A DNA stretch of 64,000 nucleotides, taken from NCBI RefSeq assembly GCF_000146165.2, contig NC_004347.2, positions 1,798,001 to 1,862,000 on the forward strand, given 5' to 3'. A program made the position numbers and the translations under genes. The notes under the pieces were generated by a model, which saw nothing but the letters and a program-made list of their open reading frames with translations, searched no databases and was not told where the DNA came from. The stretch comes from Shewanella oneidensis MR-1 (lineage in GTDB: Bacteria; Pseudomonadota; Gammaproteobacteria; Enterobacterales; Shewanellaceae). Of this stretch, positions 37,282 through 46,433 are shown in pieces (position 1 is the stretch's first letter; the number at the start of each line of letters is the position of its first letter).

Positions 37282-37310
37282 AACTGGCGCCAGAGTGCGC
37301 CAGTTTTTTT
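37282..37310 (+). terminator. Terminator after permease-peptidase gene, with duplicated half
   Basis: AACTGGCGC pairs with GCGCCAGTT around CAGAGT and is followed by TTTTT. The right half with its T-tract (GAGTGCGCCAGTTTTTT plus ATTAA) is repeated directly after it, to about 37337. Confidence 0.85.
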
Positions 37311-37720
37311 ATTAAGAGTGCGCCAGTTTTTTATTAAACCTGCTGCTTCAAATTGGGTAGTGATGATTGAACATCTCCCGATGCCACAGTCAGTTTTTCC
37401 CACTGTTGAGTTTGGTAAAAGTGCGTAAACTGTTCTATTTTTCGTATAGACAGACAATTTGGCTCAGTGTTTTTGAGGCGTTAAAAGACCTATATTGCGT
37501 TCAATCGAGCCATAGTTCTGAGCTTTTTCAGCTTTGTACTAATAACAATAAATTATTCGCATCATCAAATGAGTGCTTAAGCCATTATCTTGCCAAGTTG
37601 GCGACAGTTGGACTCATTCTGAGATACAGGAGATTAGGTTACTCCATGATTGCCAACAATCTAACAGATTACAGCGAGCCAGGCCTTTACGCCGAGGTTT
37701 GTATAACGAGGAGAACGATC
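37311..37720. other. Intergenic region upstream of the 101-aa gene
   Basis: After the duplicated terminator half there is no convincing gene. An open frame from 37367 joins the following gene, but its first 118 codons look unnatural and lack a ribosome site. It may be a long leader. Confidence 0.4.
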
Positions 37721-38026
37721 ATGTCTATGGTGAGTGCGAAAGAATTTGCTCATTGGTTAATGAAACGCTTCGAAGGTGTGGAAAAGGGCGTCAGTTTAAC
37801 GCGAGAAGATATTAATCAGCTGACTGGGCGCCAAAATTTTTCATTGGTATTTGTCCATGATATTCACTACGAGTTGATGCGTTTTGGTATGGCATTTGTG
37901 ACGGACACGGGGCGGGATACTTACTATCTGGTGCGAGTGTGTGATAAACCATGGCGCCGTCAACTGGAGCAGGATTGCGAAACGGATCTGTTCTCTAACG
38001 TTGTGTCGATTAATCTTCTGCGTTAA
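37721..38026 (+). CDS. Conserved hypothetical protein, 101 aa
   Basis: This 101-aa soluble protein starts MSMVSAKEFAHWLMKRFEGV. It contains SLTREDINQLTGRQNFSLVF and ends FSNVVSINLLR. I do not recognise a family; it has no cysteine-rich motif or membrane segment. The start is clear: GAGGAG stands 8 nt before ATG 37721, although the frame is open far upstream. The pattern suggests a winged-helix-like or small regulatory fold, but that is only a guess. It appears to be transcribed alone. Confidence 0.75.
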   Translation: MSMVSAKEFAHWLMKRFEGVEKGVSLTREDINQLTGRQNFSLVFVHDIHYELMRFGMAFVTDTGRDTYYLVRVCDKPWRRQLEQDCETDLFSNVVSINLLR

Positions 38027-38248
38027 GACTGCATACCTGTGGCCTGTTTCGACACATTTTAGCTTGAGGTGGCAAGCTATTTCGACGAGCCACGGTTTGC
38101 TGTTACCCAAGAATTAACAGAGTTAACAAACCGATTATTTAAGTTATTTCATCGCTTTTAAGTTGCAACATTCGTCTTCTTTACACTCAAACCCACAGAG
38201 AGAAGTGCAAATTCGCTTGTTCTTATGCATGGATTTTCCTAAGGTAAT

Positions 38249-38263
38249 TGAAAATGATTTTCA
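38249..38263 (+). promoter_or_regulatory. Fur-box-like palindrome upstream of phosphohexomutase
   Basis: TGAAAATGATTTTCA matches the 7-1-7 Fur core (TGATAATnATTATCA) at 13 of 15 positions. It is 13 bp before the start codon, overlapping the likely ribosome site, and could also be a chance AT-rich palindrome. Confidence 0.4.
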
Positions 38264-38275
38264 CTGAGGCAACCT

Positions 38276-39997
38276 ATGAATACTCATCTGCAATTACAAA
38301 TTCAGCATTGGCTTAAAAATGATCCCGATCCAAGTACTCAAGCCCAATTACAAGCCCTTATCGACAGCGGTAATGAAGCCGAACTCGCAGCGCGTTTTGC
38401 GGGACGTTTAGAGTTTGGCACCGCTGGGTTACGCGGCGTGGTGGGCGCGGGCCCGATGGGCATGAATCGGCTGGTGATCCGCCAAACCTCGGCTGGACTT
38501 GGCGCCTATCTACTGGAACAGATCCATGATGTGGCCGAACGCGGTGTTGTGATTGGTTACGATGGTCGCCATGACTCATACACTTTTGCCCATGATACCG
38601 CTAGCGTACTCACCGCCATGGGGATTAAGGTGCGCTTAACCGCAAAAGTCGCACCAACGCCGCTGGTGGCATTTGGGGTGAAACATTTTAATGCTGCTGC
38701 AGGAATTGTGGTGACCGCCAGCCATAATCCGCCTCAATACAATGGTTATAAAGTGTATTGGGAAAATGGCGCGCAGATTATTCCGCCCCATGACTCAGGC
38801 ATTGCTGCCAAGATTGAGCAGGCAGCGACTCAAGCTATTCCGTTTATGGAACTGGACGACGCCATCAAGCAGGGCAAACTAATTTGGCTTAATGATGATT
38901 ATTATGAAACCTACCGCCGCGGTGTAATGCATGCCAAGGTGCTGCAAAATCATACCGCGCCTGAAAAAGTCAGCCTTGCCTATACTGCCATGCACGGCGT
39001 TGGCGCCGATATGGCCGAAACCGTGCTCAAGGATGCCGGTTTTACCCAAGTGTATTCGGTGGCGGCGCAGCGTGAGCCTGATGGTGATTTCCCTACGGTG
39101 AATTTCCCCAATCCGGAAGAAAAGGGCGCGATGGATTTAGTCATTGCCGAGGCGAAAAAGCATAGCGCTATGCTGGCTTGTGCCAATGACCCCGATGCCG
39201 ATAGATTTGCTGTTGCCGTGCGCAAGGATGATGGCGAATATCAAATGCTAACGGGTGACCAAGTGGGCGTACTCTTTGGCCATTATCTCCTGAGTCATGC
39301 AAGTGCAGATCAACGCCTCGTAGGTACGACCATTGTTTCTTCCAGCTTGTTATCTAAAATTGCTAACGGTTTTGGTGTGGAGAGTTATACCACGCTCACC
39401 GGTTTTAAATGGTTAATGAATGTGGGGATTGCCCAAAGTCAGCCAGATAACCAATTCCTGTTTGCCTACGAAGAAGCCCTAGGTTACACCGTCGGTAACA
39501 TGGTGTGGGATAAAGACGGTCTATCGGCTTTAGTCGCTTTTGCCCAATTAACGGCAGAACTCGCGGCCAAAGGGCAAACGATTTGGGATAGGCTTGAGCA
39601 GATTTACCGCGAGCAGGGATTCCATCTCAATGCGCAGGCGAGCATCGCCTTAAAACCTGAAACGCCCAATATTGGTGCCTATTTACGTGAACATCCGCCA
39701 CTGACAATTGGTGAGCATGCCGTGGTGTCGACCGATGATCTCAAGGCGCTATCGCGTCGCTTTGCCGATGGCAAAGTAGAGAACATCAATCTGCCTGCCA
39801 GTGATGTGTTAACTTATCGCTTATCCAATGGCGCGCGGGTGATTGTGCGGCCATCCGGCACAGAGCCCAAAATCAAGTGTTACTACGAGGTTGTAGAGCC
39901 TATGACAGCGCAAGATACCTTAGCCACGGCGCAAGCGAGAGCGACTCAGGCGATGGAGGCGTTTATCTCAGCCCATCAGGCGAGTTTGCCTAAGTAA
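38276..39997 (+). CDS. Phospho-sugar mutase (phosphoglucomutase/phosphomannomutase family)
   Basis: This 573-aa enzyme moves a phosphate between C1 and C6 (or C5) of sugar phosphates. The active serine lies in VTASHNPPQYNGYKVYW (about residue 145); the metal loop is NDPDADRFA; the sugar-specificity loop FAYEEALGYTVG (GEMS-equivalent), and the phosphate-binding loop RPSGTEPKIKCYYE is near the C-terminus. The length and the GTAGLRGVVGAGP segment fit the PGM2-like subgroup, which also uses pentose phosphates. A strong hairpin follows. A Fur-like palindrome lies directly upstream. Confidence 0.88.
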   Translation: MNTHLQLQIQHWLKNDPDPSTQAQLQALIDSGNEAELAARFAGRLEFGTAGLRGVVGAGPMGMNRLVIRQTSAGLGAYLLEQIHDVAERGVVIGYDGRHDSYTFAHDTASVLTAMGIKVRLTAKVAPTPLVAFGVKHFNAAAGIVVTASHNPPQYNGYKVYWENGAQIIPPHDSGIAAKIEQAATQAIPFMELDDAIKQGKLIWLNDDYYETYRRGVMHAKVLQNHTAPEKVSLAYTAMHGVGADMAETVLKDAGFTQVYSVAAQREPDGDFPTVNFPNPEEKGAMDLVIAEAKKHSAMLACANDPDADRFAVAVRKDDGEYQMLTGDQVGVLFGHYLLSHASADQRLVGTTIVSSSLLSKIANGFGVESYTTLTGFKWLMNVGIAQSQPDNQFLFAYEEALGYTVGNMVWDKDGLSALVAFAQLTAELAAKGQTIWDRLEQIYREQGFHLNAQASIALKPETPNIGAYLREHPPLTIGEHAVVSTDDLKALSRRFADGKVENINLPASDVLTYRLSNGARVIVRPSGTEPKIKCYYEVVEPMTAQDTLATAQARATQAMEAFISAHQASLPK

Positions 39998-40035
39998 CTC
40001 TATTCCCCTTCGGTAAATAAATTCACTTTCACTCA

Positions 40036-40071
40036 AAGGCTACTGACATGATGCTGTCAGTAGCCTTGTTT
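40036..40071 (+). terminator. Terminator after phospho-sugar mutase
   Basis: AAGGCTACTGACA pairs with TGTCAGTAGCCTT around TGATGC, followed by GTTTT. Confidence 0.9.
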
Positions 40072-40151
40072 TATTCTTGTTGTTGTCCGCTGATGATTCA
40101 TCTTAATAACATCATGAATCACTGGCATTTTTCAACAAGGAGAAAGTGAAA

Positions 40152-40535
40152 ATGTTATCAATTGCACCGTTAGTTTGGGGAGAAATTCCTGTCAGTGATA
40201 TGGATCGTGCCATTGCTTTTTATCAACAACATTTTGGGGTTGAATTTAAGCGTGACGATATGGAAGACATGCAATACGCCACGATTGAAACAGAGGATGA
40301 AAGTGCGCCAAGCATAGGCCTAGTCAAGTGCAGCATGAGTAAACCGTCGATGGATGGCAGCACGGTATATCTGCATTTCAGCGCACAATTGCAACCTTTA
40401 GTGGATAAACTGGTCGCGGCTAAGGTCACTTTGCTATTGCCCGTCACCCCTATCAAGGATGGTGGTTGCGGTTATATCGCCCTGTTTGTGGATAGCGAAG
40501 GCAATAAAGTCGGCCTTTGGTCTCAACAGGCATAA
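40152..40535 (+). CDS. VOC family protein
   Basis: This 127-aa protein has the glyoxalase/bleomycin-resistance fold: EIPVSDMDRAIAFYQQHFGV at the N-terminus and GYIALFVDSEGNKVGLWSQ at the C-terminus. The FYQQHFGVEF and DSEGNKVGL patterns are typical of the YdcJ/PhnB-like branch; the usual metal His at the first strand is replaced here (PLVWGEI), so metal binding is uncertain. ATG 40152 lies 9 nt after AAGGAG; a GTG at 40146 is too close to it. Function unknown. Confidence 0.85.
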   Translation: MLSIAPLVWGEIPVSDMDRAIAFYQQHFGVEFKRDDMEDMQYATIETEDESAPSIGLVKCSMSKPSMDGSTVYLHFSAQLQPLVDKLVAAKVTLLLPVTPIKDGGCGYIALFVDSEGNKVGLWSQQA

Positions 40536-40634
40536 TTTTGTCAGTAGGGAGTCGTGCCCTTGGTGCGGCTCTTATCAAGATGATTGCTGCTAAGCTTTGC
40601 GGCTTACGCCAGGCTTAGGGTGTTAAAGGTTAAT

Positions 40635-41114
40635 ATGACAATGGAACTGGTTTTTATGGCGGCTCAGCCTATGTTAGGGCTTTGCACGCGTACCAATAAT
40701 CGCACCGAAATGGCGAGCGACGGCGGCAAGATTGCAGGGCTATGGCGGGCATTTTTTGAATCCTCGCAGCTGACATCTATGCTCGATTCACCTATGTATG
40801 GTGTGTATTACGACTATGAGTCGGATATGACAGGGGATTATTCCGTTTTAGTCGGTAAATGTGTTGATTCAGCGAGTGAGACGGGGCCCTTTATTCCGTT
40901 GCAATTATGCGAGGGAAATTACCTAAAGTTTAGCGCACAAGGGGAAATGCCCCACTGTGTGATTAATCTCTGGGGTGAAGTTTGGGGTTATTTTAGTGCG
41001 TCAGATTGTCCCCATCGGCGCTGCTACCAAACGGACTTCGAAGTCTATCGCAGTGCTGATAAGGTCGAGATTTATATTGGGGTTTTATCGTCTGACTTGA
41101 TAACAAATAGTTGA
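40635..41114 (+). CDS. GyrI-like / AraC effector-binding domain protein
   Basis: This 159-aa protein fits the GyrI-like small-molecule binding fold without a DNA-binding part: MELVFMAAQPMLGLCTRTNN, MYGVYYDYESDMTGDYSVLV and LPHCVINLWGEVWGYF-like segments, and FEVYRSADKVEIYIGVL at the end. The internal pseudo-twofold pattern agrees with such stand-alone domains, which bind drugs or gyrase. The frame opens 17 codons earlier, but ATG 40635 has AAAGG upstream and matches family starts. It probably stands alone. Confidence 0.75.
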   Translation: MTMELVFMAAQPMLGLCTRTNNRTEMASDGGKIAGLWRAFFESSQLTSMLDSPMYGVYYDYESDMTGDYSVLVGKCVDSASETGPFIPLQLCEGNYLKFSAQGEMPHCVINLWGEVWGYFSASDCPHRRCYQTDFEVYRSADKVEIYIGVLSSDLITNS

Positions 41115-41230
41115 TAACAACTGCAGTTAACCAAGAGGGACATACGCTATCGTTTGGGATCATAAACGTTAGCGGTTATGATCCCTTAACTCTTTCACCG
41201 CCAATCGATGTTGAGGTGTAATTACTGTCC

Positions 41231-41923
41231 ATGCGCCGTGCTGACCGCCTATTTCAAATAGTGCAAATTCTTAAACATAAACGCTTAACCACTGCCCAAG
41301 AGTTGGCCGAACGGTTAGAAGTATCGACGCGCACCGTGTACCGTGATGTGCAGGATTTGTGTTTAAGCGGCATTCCCATCGAAGGTGAGGCGGGCGTGGG
41401 CTATCTATTACGCCATGAAGTGAATGTGCCGCCCCTGATGTTTAACGAAGCCGAATTGGAGGCGATTCAAGTTGGTATGCGCATGGTACAAACCTGGGGC
41501 GGCAAGGAGCTTGGGAGTGCGGCGCGCCAAGCGATGATAAAAGTTGAGGCGGTGTTACCTAAGCGCTTACAAGCCTATCAATCGTTAATGTTTTCACCGG
41601 ATTTTTATTTAGATTCCAATGAGTTTCAGTTTCTTGATCCACTGCGTCATGCATCTCAGCGTCGTGAGTACGTTAAGCTCTTTTACCAAGATGCCAATAA
41701 AGCACTGACTGAGCGCGAAGTACGGCCGCTGGCGATCTATTTCTGGCGTGGCACTTGGACCTTACTTACATGGTGTGAGCTGCGGAGCGATTTTCGTAAT
41801 TTTCGTGTTGATCGCATCACGGGTTTATTAACGCTTAACCGCCATTTTGAGCCAACGCCGGGGCAAGAGTTAGAGGATTATATTTGTTTGATGGAAAATC
41901 ATATGCATGACCGAGGGCAATAA
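41231..41923 (+). CDS. YafY-type HTH and WYL domain transcriptional regulator
   Basis: This 230-aa regulator has an N-terminal DeoR-like winged helix (MRRADRLFQIVQILKHKRLT, AQELAERLEVSTRTVYRDVQ, about 1-60) and a WYL domain (about 135-220: YVKLFYQDANKAL, REVRPLAIYFWRGTWTLLTW). WYL domains bind ligands, including nucleic acids, and such proteins regulate stress or uptake genes. It is convergent with the azlCD genes and shares a two-way hairpin with them. Confidence 0.88.
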   Translation: MRRADRLFQIVQILKHKRLTTAQELAERLEVSTRTVYRDVQDLCLSGIPIEGEAGVGYLLRHEVNVPPLMFNEAELEAIQVGMRMVQTWGGKELGSAARQAMIKVEAVLPKRLQAYQSLMFSPDFYLDSNEFQFLDPLRHASQRREYVKLFYQDANKALTEREVRPLAIYFWRGTWTLLTWCELRSDFRNFRVDRITGLLTLNRHFEPTPGQELEDYICLMENHMHDRGQ

Positions 41924-41957
41924 AATCAAAGCCACTCAAACGAGTCGCTTTGATTTT
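41922..41957 (+). terminator. Two-way terminator between YafY-type gene and azlD
   Basis: AAAATCAAAGC pairs with GCTTTGATTTT around an inner ACTC/GAGT stem. The A and T tails serve both strands; it begins in the last codon of the regulator gene. Confidence 0.85.
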
Positions 41958-41983
41958 ACAGCATATTGTCCAAGTTACTCCCC

Positions 41984-42286
41984 CTAGTGGATACAGAAAA
42001 ACAGCCCCATACTCAACACAGTGGTCAGCAAAGTATTACGGGTGACGAGTGCAAGTATGGTCGCGACCACGGCGCAGATAAGATAGCTGTTGTCTACACT
42101 CAAATCGAGCTGGCCTTCTTGTACAAACACGATGGGTGCAAAGATGGCCGTGAGTACCGCGGGCGCCGAATAACTCAAAAAGGTCTGAGTGTTTTTACTC
42201 AGCCTTAGCGGCAGTTTAGGCTCGAGCAGTAAATGCCGACTGATAAACACAACGGCCGCCATTGAGAAGATCATTAACCAAATCAT
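41984..42286 (-). CDS. azlD: AzlD family branched-chain amino-acid exporter small subunit
   Basis: This 100-aa membrane protein has three to four spans (IWLMIFSMAAVVFISRHLLL, LSYSAPAVLTAIFAPIVFV, YLICAVVATILALVTRNTLL). AzlD-like proteins work with AzlC to export branched-chain amino acids. The start overlaps the end of azlC by four bases (ATGA), showing translational coupling. Length is typical. The substrate is inferred from the family only. Confidence 0.88.
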   Translation of the reverse strand: MIWLMIFSMAAVVFISRHLLLEPKLPLRLSKNTQTFLSYSAPAVLTAIFAPIVFVQEGQLDLSVDNSYLICAVVATILALVTRNTLLTTVLSMGLFFCIH

Positions 42287-43062
42287 AGTGTTTCCTCTGG
42301 TTGAGTCGTTACCGTTTCGGTATTTTTTGCGTGTTTATTTTCCTGTGTGACCTTGGCATAAAGCACTCCTGCCGTCATTCCCGACAGGGCTGCAATTAAT
42401 AGCCCAGCCTGAATATCTAATACCGCACAGACTACCGCCAAGGTCAGTGACACCATCACACAGACCAGGATGGAAGGTTTTTTCACCGTAGGCACCACTA
42501 GAGCTATAAAGGTGGCGGCTATGGCAAAGTCGAGTCCTAATTCACCTAAATTATCAATGGCATTGCCCGCCACTATGCCAATTAGGGTGGCGAGGTTCCA
42601 ACCAAGATAAAAACTCAGGCCGCCACCGAGCGCGTACCAAGGATCGAATTTATGCAGCTTGCCTGGGTTGGCGATGGCAAAGAGTTCATCGGTCAATAAA
42701 AAGCCCAATGTCAGGCGCCATGCTAATGGCAATGGACTAATTTGGCTGCGCATCGCCATTGCATATAACAGATGGCGCGAGGTGATGAGTAGGGTGGTGA
42801 TTAGGATACTCCATAGACCAATACCGGCTTTCACCATACCAAGAGCCACTAACTGAGCCGCCCCTGCAAAGATAATCGCCGACATGGCTTGGCTTTCTAG
42901 TGGGCTCAACCCCACCTCAATGGCGAAGGAGCCCGCGAGGATCCCCCAAGGAACAACCGCGATGGTGAGTGGCATCATCGCCCAGGTGCCTTTTAAAAAC
43001 GCCTTGGCTTTTGAGTTCGGTGTGCGAGCAATATCAGCTTCAATAGGTTTTTCGGTTGTCAT
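42283..43062 (-). CDS. azlC: AzlC family branched-chain amino-acid permease
   Basis: This 259-aa membrane protein has about seven spans, with MMPLTIAVVPWGILAGSFAIE at the N-terminus and SAIIFAGAAQLVALGMVKAG and TDELFAIANPG characteristic of AzlC. With AzlD it forms an exporter for branched-chain amino acids in the inner membrane. The C-terminal tail beyond the last span is charged. The AraC-type gene upstream on the same strand (130 bp away) is the likely controller. Confidence 0.9.
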   Translation of the reverse strand: MTTEKPIEADIARTPNSKAKAFLKGTWAMMPLTIAVVPWGILAGSFAIEVGLSPLESQAMSAIIFAGAAQLVALGMVKAGIGLWSILITTLLITSRHLLYAMAMRSQISPLPLAWRLTLGFLLTDELFAIANPGKLHKFDPWYALGGGLSFYLGWNLATLIGIVAGNAIDNLGELGLDFAIAATFIALVVPTVKKPSILVCVMVSLTLAVVCAVLDIQAGLLIAALSGMTAGVLYAKVTQENKHAKNTETVTTQPEETL

Positions 43063-43191
43063 TTTAGCGCCTAAAAAGAGTGGCTACGCGAGGGCCGCTG
43101 TGCAAATTGAATGCGTGAATCAGATTTGTGTGCTCAATTAATTGAGCCGGTCTGCAAGAATGTGAGTGGCAGATTAACGTAAAGGACTTGA

Positions 43192-44028
43192 TTAAGCTTG
43201 GATAAAATTGCGGCCTATTTCTTTGGCAAATTGCCCCGGCGTTACGCCAACGGTCTTTTTAAAATGGCGATTTAAGTGGCTTTGATCGTGAAAACCGCAA
43301 TCGAGGGCGACATCGAGTAGCCGAGTGCCTTGTTTGATTTTTGCCTTGGCGAGTCTCACTCTGGCCTGAATTTGGTAAGCATGGGGTGGTAAGCCGTAAT
43401 AATGTTGAAATTGCTTCAGCAAATAATAGGGGCTTAATCCCGCCAGTGTGGCGAGATCTTCAAGGGAGATATCTGCCGCGGGGTGATCGTCGATAAAGGA
43501 TTTTACCAGTGCTAACGCAGGCTTAGCGTTTGCCCCCAAGTGCTCACAGGGATAATTACGGCCATGGCGCGCCATTAATTGCGTAAGACTTGAATAGACT
43601 AAGCTTTCGCGCAGTAAGCGATTATCCGATGTATCTAAGGTGGTAAAGGTGAGGCGCAGCAGTTCGGCGAGCTGCGGATCGTACACCACGGGATTTGGGA
43701 AATACGGTGCCCCGCGATTTGATGCTAGTTCTTTGTTTATATTGGCAAACTGCGCGGGTACTGGATACATAGCTCGGTAGGACCAGCCATCCTCTGTGGC
43801 GCTACAACCATTATGCACTTCGTCGGCATTGACAAGAATAATGCTGTGTTTTGGCGCCACATGGTTACCACCAGTGCGATAAAAACGCTGGGCGCCCGTT
43901 TCTATCACGCCGACTGTGTAGCCTTCGTGGGTATGGCGGCTAAAATTTTGTTTATGGTAGTGGGCATTGAGTAACTCGAGGCCACCTAATTCATTGGCAA
44001 TCTGGTAGGCCGCATGTTCTGTGTTCAT
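43192..44028 (-). CDS. AraC family transcriptional regulator
   Basis: This 278-aa regulator has an N-terminal cupin-type sensing domain (HTHEGYTVGVIETGAQRFYR, about 30-60) and a C-terminal double helix-turn-helix AraC domain (about 175-275: ISLEDLATLAGLSPYYLLKQ, RLLDVALDCGFHDQSHLNRH-FKK). It probably controls azlCD, which follow on the same strand, in response to an amino acid. ATG 44028 has GGAGG 4 nt upstream; the frame opens 17 codons earlier, but without such a site. Confidence 0.9.
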   Translation of the reverse strand: MNTEHAAYQIANELGGLELLNAHYHKQNFSRHTHEGYTVGVIETGAQRFYRTGGNHVAPKHSIILVNADEVHNGCSATEDGWSYRAMYPVPAQFANINKELASNRGAPYFPNPVVYDPQLAELLRLTFTTLDTSDNRLLRESLVYSSLTQLMARHGRNYPCEHLGANAKPALALVKSFIDDHPAADISLEDLATLAGLSPYYLLKQFQHYYGLPPHAYQIQARVRLAKAKIKQGTRLLDVALDCGFHDQSHLNRHFKKTVGVTPGQFAKEIGRNFIQA

Positions 44029-44196
44029 TAGGCCTCCTATATCGACTGGATGAATGGCGAGTTCGTTTATCAAGACCAAGGCGTTTAATGCTTGTTTTGC
44101 CAGATAGTAACCCAGAACGCCTCGACACTTTTGTACAAAATTGCGCTTTACCGTGTTTTTGGGACAGTGCTGGGCGCAGTATTTTGACTCCAGCGG

Positions 44197-44874
44197 TTAG
44201 GGCTGCGTGTGTATTCCATCAGCCAAGCGGGCTAATTGGCTAAGATCGGCGCTCACAATGGCGTGTAGATGTTCGGTGATCTTCTCAATTGGCCAATCCC
44301 ACCAAGCGATAGCAAGGAGCTCATCTATCACGGTTTGCTCGAATCTTAGCTTAATAATAGTGGCAGGATTTCCACCCACCACAGCGTAGGGCGGCACATC
44401 TTTGGTGACGACGGATTGGCTCGCGATAATCGCGCCATGGCCAATGTTTACCCCAGGCATAATGGTGGCGTTATAACCTATCCACACATCATGGCCTATG
44501 CGGGTGTCGCCCTTAAAAGGCAAATCTTCGGGCTTAGGTGTTGCCTTCTCCCAGCCATTACCGAAGATATAAAAAGGATAGGTCGAAAAACCTGACACTG
44601 AATGATTAGCGCCATTCATGATGAATTTCACGTTTTTTGCAATGGCACAAAATTTACCGATAATCAGCTTATCGCCAACAAAGTCAAAGTGATATAGCAC
44701 ATTCGACTCGAAACGCTCAGGCCCTGCTGGGTCATCGTAATAGGTGTAATCGCCGACAATAATATTGTTGCGGGTAATAAAATTTTTAACAAAGCCAACC
44801 TGAGGAAAGCCTTTCAACGGTGCTTTATCGTTGGGATTGGGGCCTAATTGTAGGTGATCGTGGCTGCTTGGCAT
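44197..44874 (-). CDS. CatB/Vat-related O-acetyltransferase (left-handed beta helix)
   Basis: This 225-aa protein has the xenobiotic acetyltransferase fold: hexapeptide repeats [59 protein letters not shown]. The catalytic His is in [15 protein letters not shown], and [13 protein letters not shown] is typical. The family acetylates streptogramins, chloramphenicol or other hydroxyls with acetyl-CoA. Chromosomal members often have unknown native substrates, so resistance is not implied. GGAGG lies upstream of ATG 44874. The ClbS-like gene ends 26 bp upstream; the two may be one transcript. Confidence 0.88.
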   Translation of the reverse strand: MPSSHDHLQLGPNPNDKAPLKGFPQVGFVKNFITRNNIIVGDYTYYDDPAGPERFESNVLYHFDFVGDKLIIGKFCAIAKNVKFIMNGANHSVSGFSTYPFYIFGNGWEKATPKPEDLPFKGDTRIGHDVWIGYNATIMPGVNIGHGAIIASQSVVTKDVPPYAVVGGNPATIIKLRFEQTVIDELLAIAWWDWPIEKITEHLHAIVSADLSQLARLADGIHTQP

Positions 44875-44900
44875 GAGTACCTCCGTGATTAAATCATCGC

Positions 44901-45416
44901 TTACTTTAATGCATTATCTTTTTTGAATCGTCGTACTTTGGTACGCATGTTTTTCATTGGGGAGTAAGTGTTGAACTGGATCATACGGCCCAATGTCCAT
45001 TTATCGTACCAAGCGATGCCGTACAGTTGCTGAACACTGAGGCTCGCAATCAGCGTTAGCAGTTTGGCCATGGTCAGTTCATATTCATTAAGTAAATCAG
45101 AATATTGCCATTGGTGATATTCTTGGTGAAACCGATCTGCTAGCAATTCCAGTTGATTCCATTTATATCCCGTATCAGGAAAATCAACGGGTAGGGTTTG
45201 CGATGTGAGTTCGTACCATTTGAGTACTAATTTACCCCAGCCAATAAGGTACGCAACAGTATCGCAGACGCTAATTTGTGTACCTTGGATGTTTCCGTCA
45301 ATGCTGCACACGCGGGACATTTGGGCTGGGATTGAACGATAGTCTGCCATCAATTTGGGAAAGACTGAGTGAATAGCCAATTCAAGCTCTTGTTTTGATT
45401 GGGGTACAGATGACAT
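44901..45416 (-). CDS. ClbS/DfsB family four-helix bundle protein
   Basis: This 171-aa protein fits the ClbS/DfsB family: [40 protein letters not shown], and the C-terminal [28 protein letters not shown]. ClbS is the colibactin self-protection protein, a cyclopropane hydrolase; most chromosomal members have no known role. No colibactin genes are here. GAGG precedes ATG 45416. It lies 26 bp upstream of the acetyltransferase gene on the same strand. Confidence 0.85.
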   Translation of the reverse strand: MSSVPQSKQELELAIHSVFPKLMADYRSIPAQMSRVCSIDGNIQGTQISVCDTVAYLIGWGKLVLKWYELTSQTLPVDFPDTGYKWNQLELLADRFHQEYHQWQYSDLLNEYELTMAKLLTLIASLSVQQLYGIAWYDKWTLGRMIQFNTYSPMKNMRTKVRRFKKDNALK

Positions 45417-45462
45417 AGAAACCTCGTATACATTCAGTGCTTAGACCGAGTTTTACTGCGTT

Positions 45463-45780
45463 TTAGTATTCACCAGTCACAATCAGCTCTTGTTCAATAC
45501 GTTCAACCACTAAGGCAAGCAAGCTATTTTCTCGGCTAAAGCCAACAGAGCAAATCGCCATCGCGCCGCTACCACAGGTGATTTCAGGATATTCCTCTGT
45601 CATCGGCGTTTCATTTTCGGCAACGGGGGCTAATACCCAACCGGTAGCCAATAAACTCGATTTTACCTCTGCGTACTTTTTACCCCATAACGCACTGTTG
45701 TCCTGTGCTTGAGTAAAACCAGATAATGCACCAAGGCTTAGGATTATCAGTGGTAGAATTATTTTTCGCATATAAAGCAT
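45463..45780 (-). CDS. Small exported protein, unknown function
   Basis: This 105-aa protein begins with a signal peptide (MLYMRKIILPLIILSLGALSGFTQA, cut before QDNSA). The mature part has two cysteines (ITCGSGAMAICSVGF) and ends EQELIVTGEY. The start at ATG 45780 has AGGA 6 nt upstream; ATG 45768 is too far from it. I do not recognise the family. It is 46 bp upstream of the ClbS-like gene and on the same strand. Confidence 0.75.
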   Translation of the reverse strand: MLYMRKIILPLIILSLGALSGFTQAQDNSALWGKKYAEVKSSLLATGWVLAPVAENETPMTEEYPEITCGSGAMAICSVGFSRENSLLALVVERIEQELIVTGEY

Positions 45781-46190
45781 CTTAGTTCCTATGTGATTTA
45801 GGGATGATTGATGGTTAATTTTTAAAGACTAAATCAACGTCATGGGGCTTCACTCCACACCCCAATCCCATTAAGCCTTTGGTACGGCTGATAGTCTGTT
45901 ACTCACAATTAGGAGATGCCAAGAATTTAATAATGGGTGTTTTGTTAAACTGTTGCTGAATCTTACTTCGTTAAACTATTTAAAAGCAAAGTCGTGGGGC
46001 TTCACCCCACACCCGACCAAGGAGGACTGCTCGTCCTATCCTCCTTGGATGCTCCAAGACGCCCCTAACGGAGTTGAAAGCCCCTTGTGCTCATTGACAA
46101 ATTTGCTATCGCTTCCGAAGGATGCGTCCCTGCACCTGCGAAAGCTAGCTTGCCATCCATGGCAAGATTCACGCAATTTGTCTATTCGCC

Positions 46191-46433
46191 CTGCGGCAAC
46201 TCCGAGGGGAGGTGAACTTCTTCAGCGTTTGTGTTGTTTGGAAGTCATGCAAAGCAAACCGAGTAATGCTTACAACCACTTTTAGAAATTTAACAATGGG
46301 TGTCTCGCGAAATCTGTAGTTAACCCCAAAAGACTCATGCCTGTCCTATCTTTCTCCTGCGGCAACTCCGAGGGGAGGTGAACTCCTTCAGCGTTTGTGT
46401 TGTTTGGAAGTCATGCAAAGCAAACCGAGTAAT
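46191..46433 (+). repeat. Direct repeat of 77 bp (46191-46267 and 46357-46433)
   Basis: Both copies start CTGCGGCAACTCCGAGGGGA and end AAACCGAGTAAT and differ at one position by eye. A GGTGAACT and a GTGTTGTTTGGAAGTCATGC core are shared. Confidence 0.85.

Noticed and set aside
37367..37720. Open frame giving a 118-codon N-terminal extension to the 101-aa gene
   Set aside because: Composition is unnatural and there is no ribosome site, while GAGGAG stands directly before ATG 37721.
45953..46285. Plus-strand 110-codon ORF in the repeat region
   Set aside because: It runs through repeated DNA and has no natural protein pattern.
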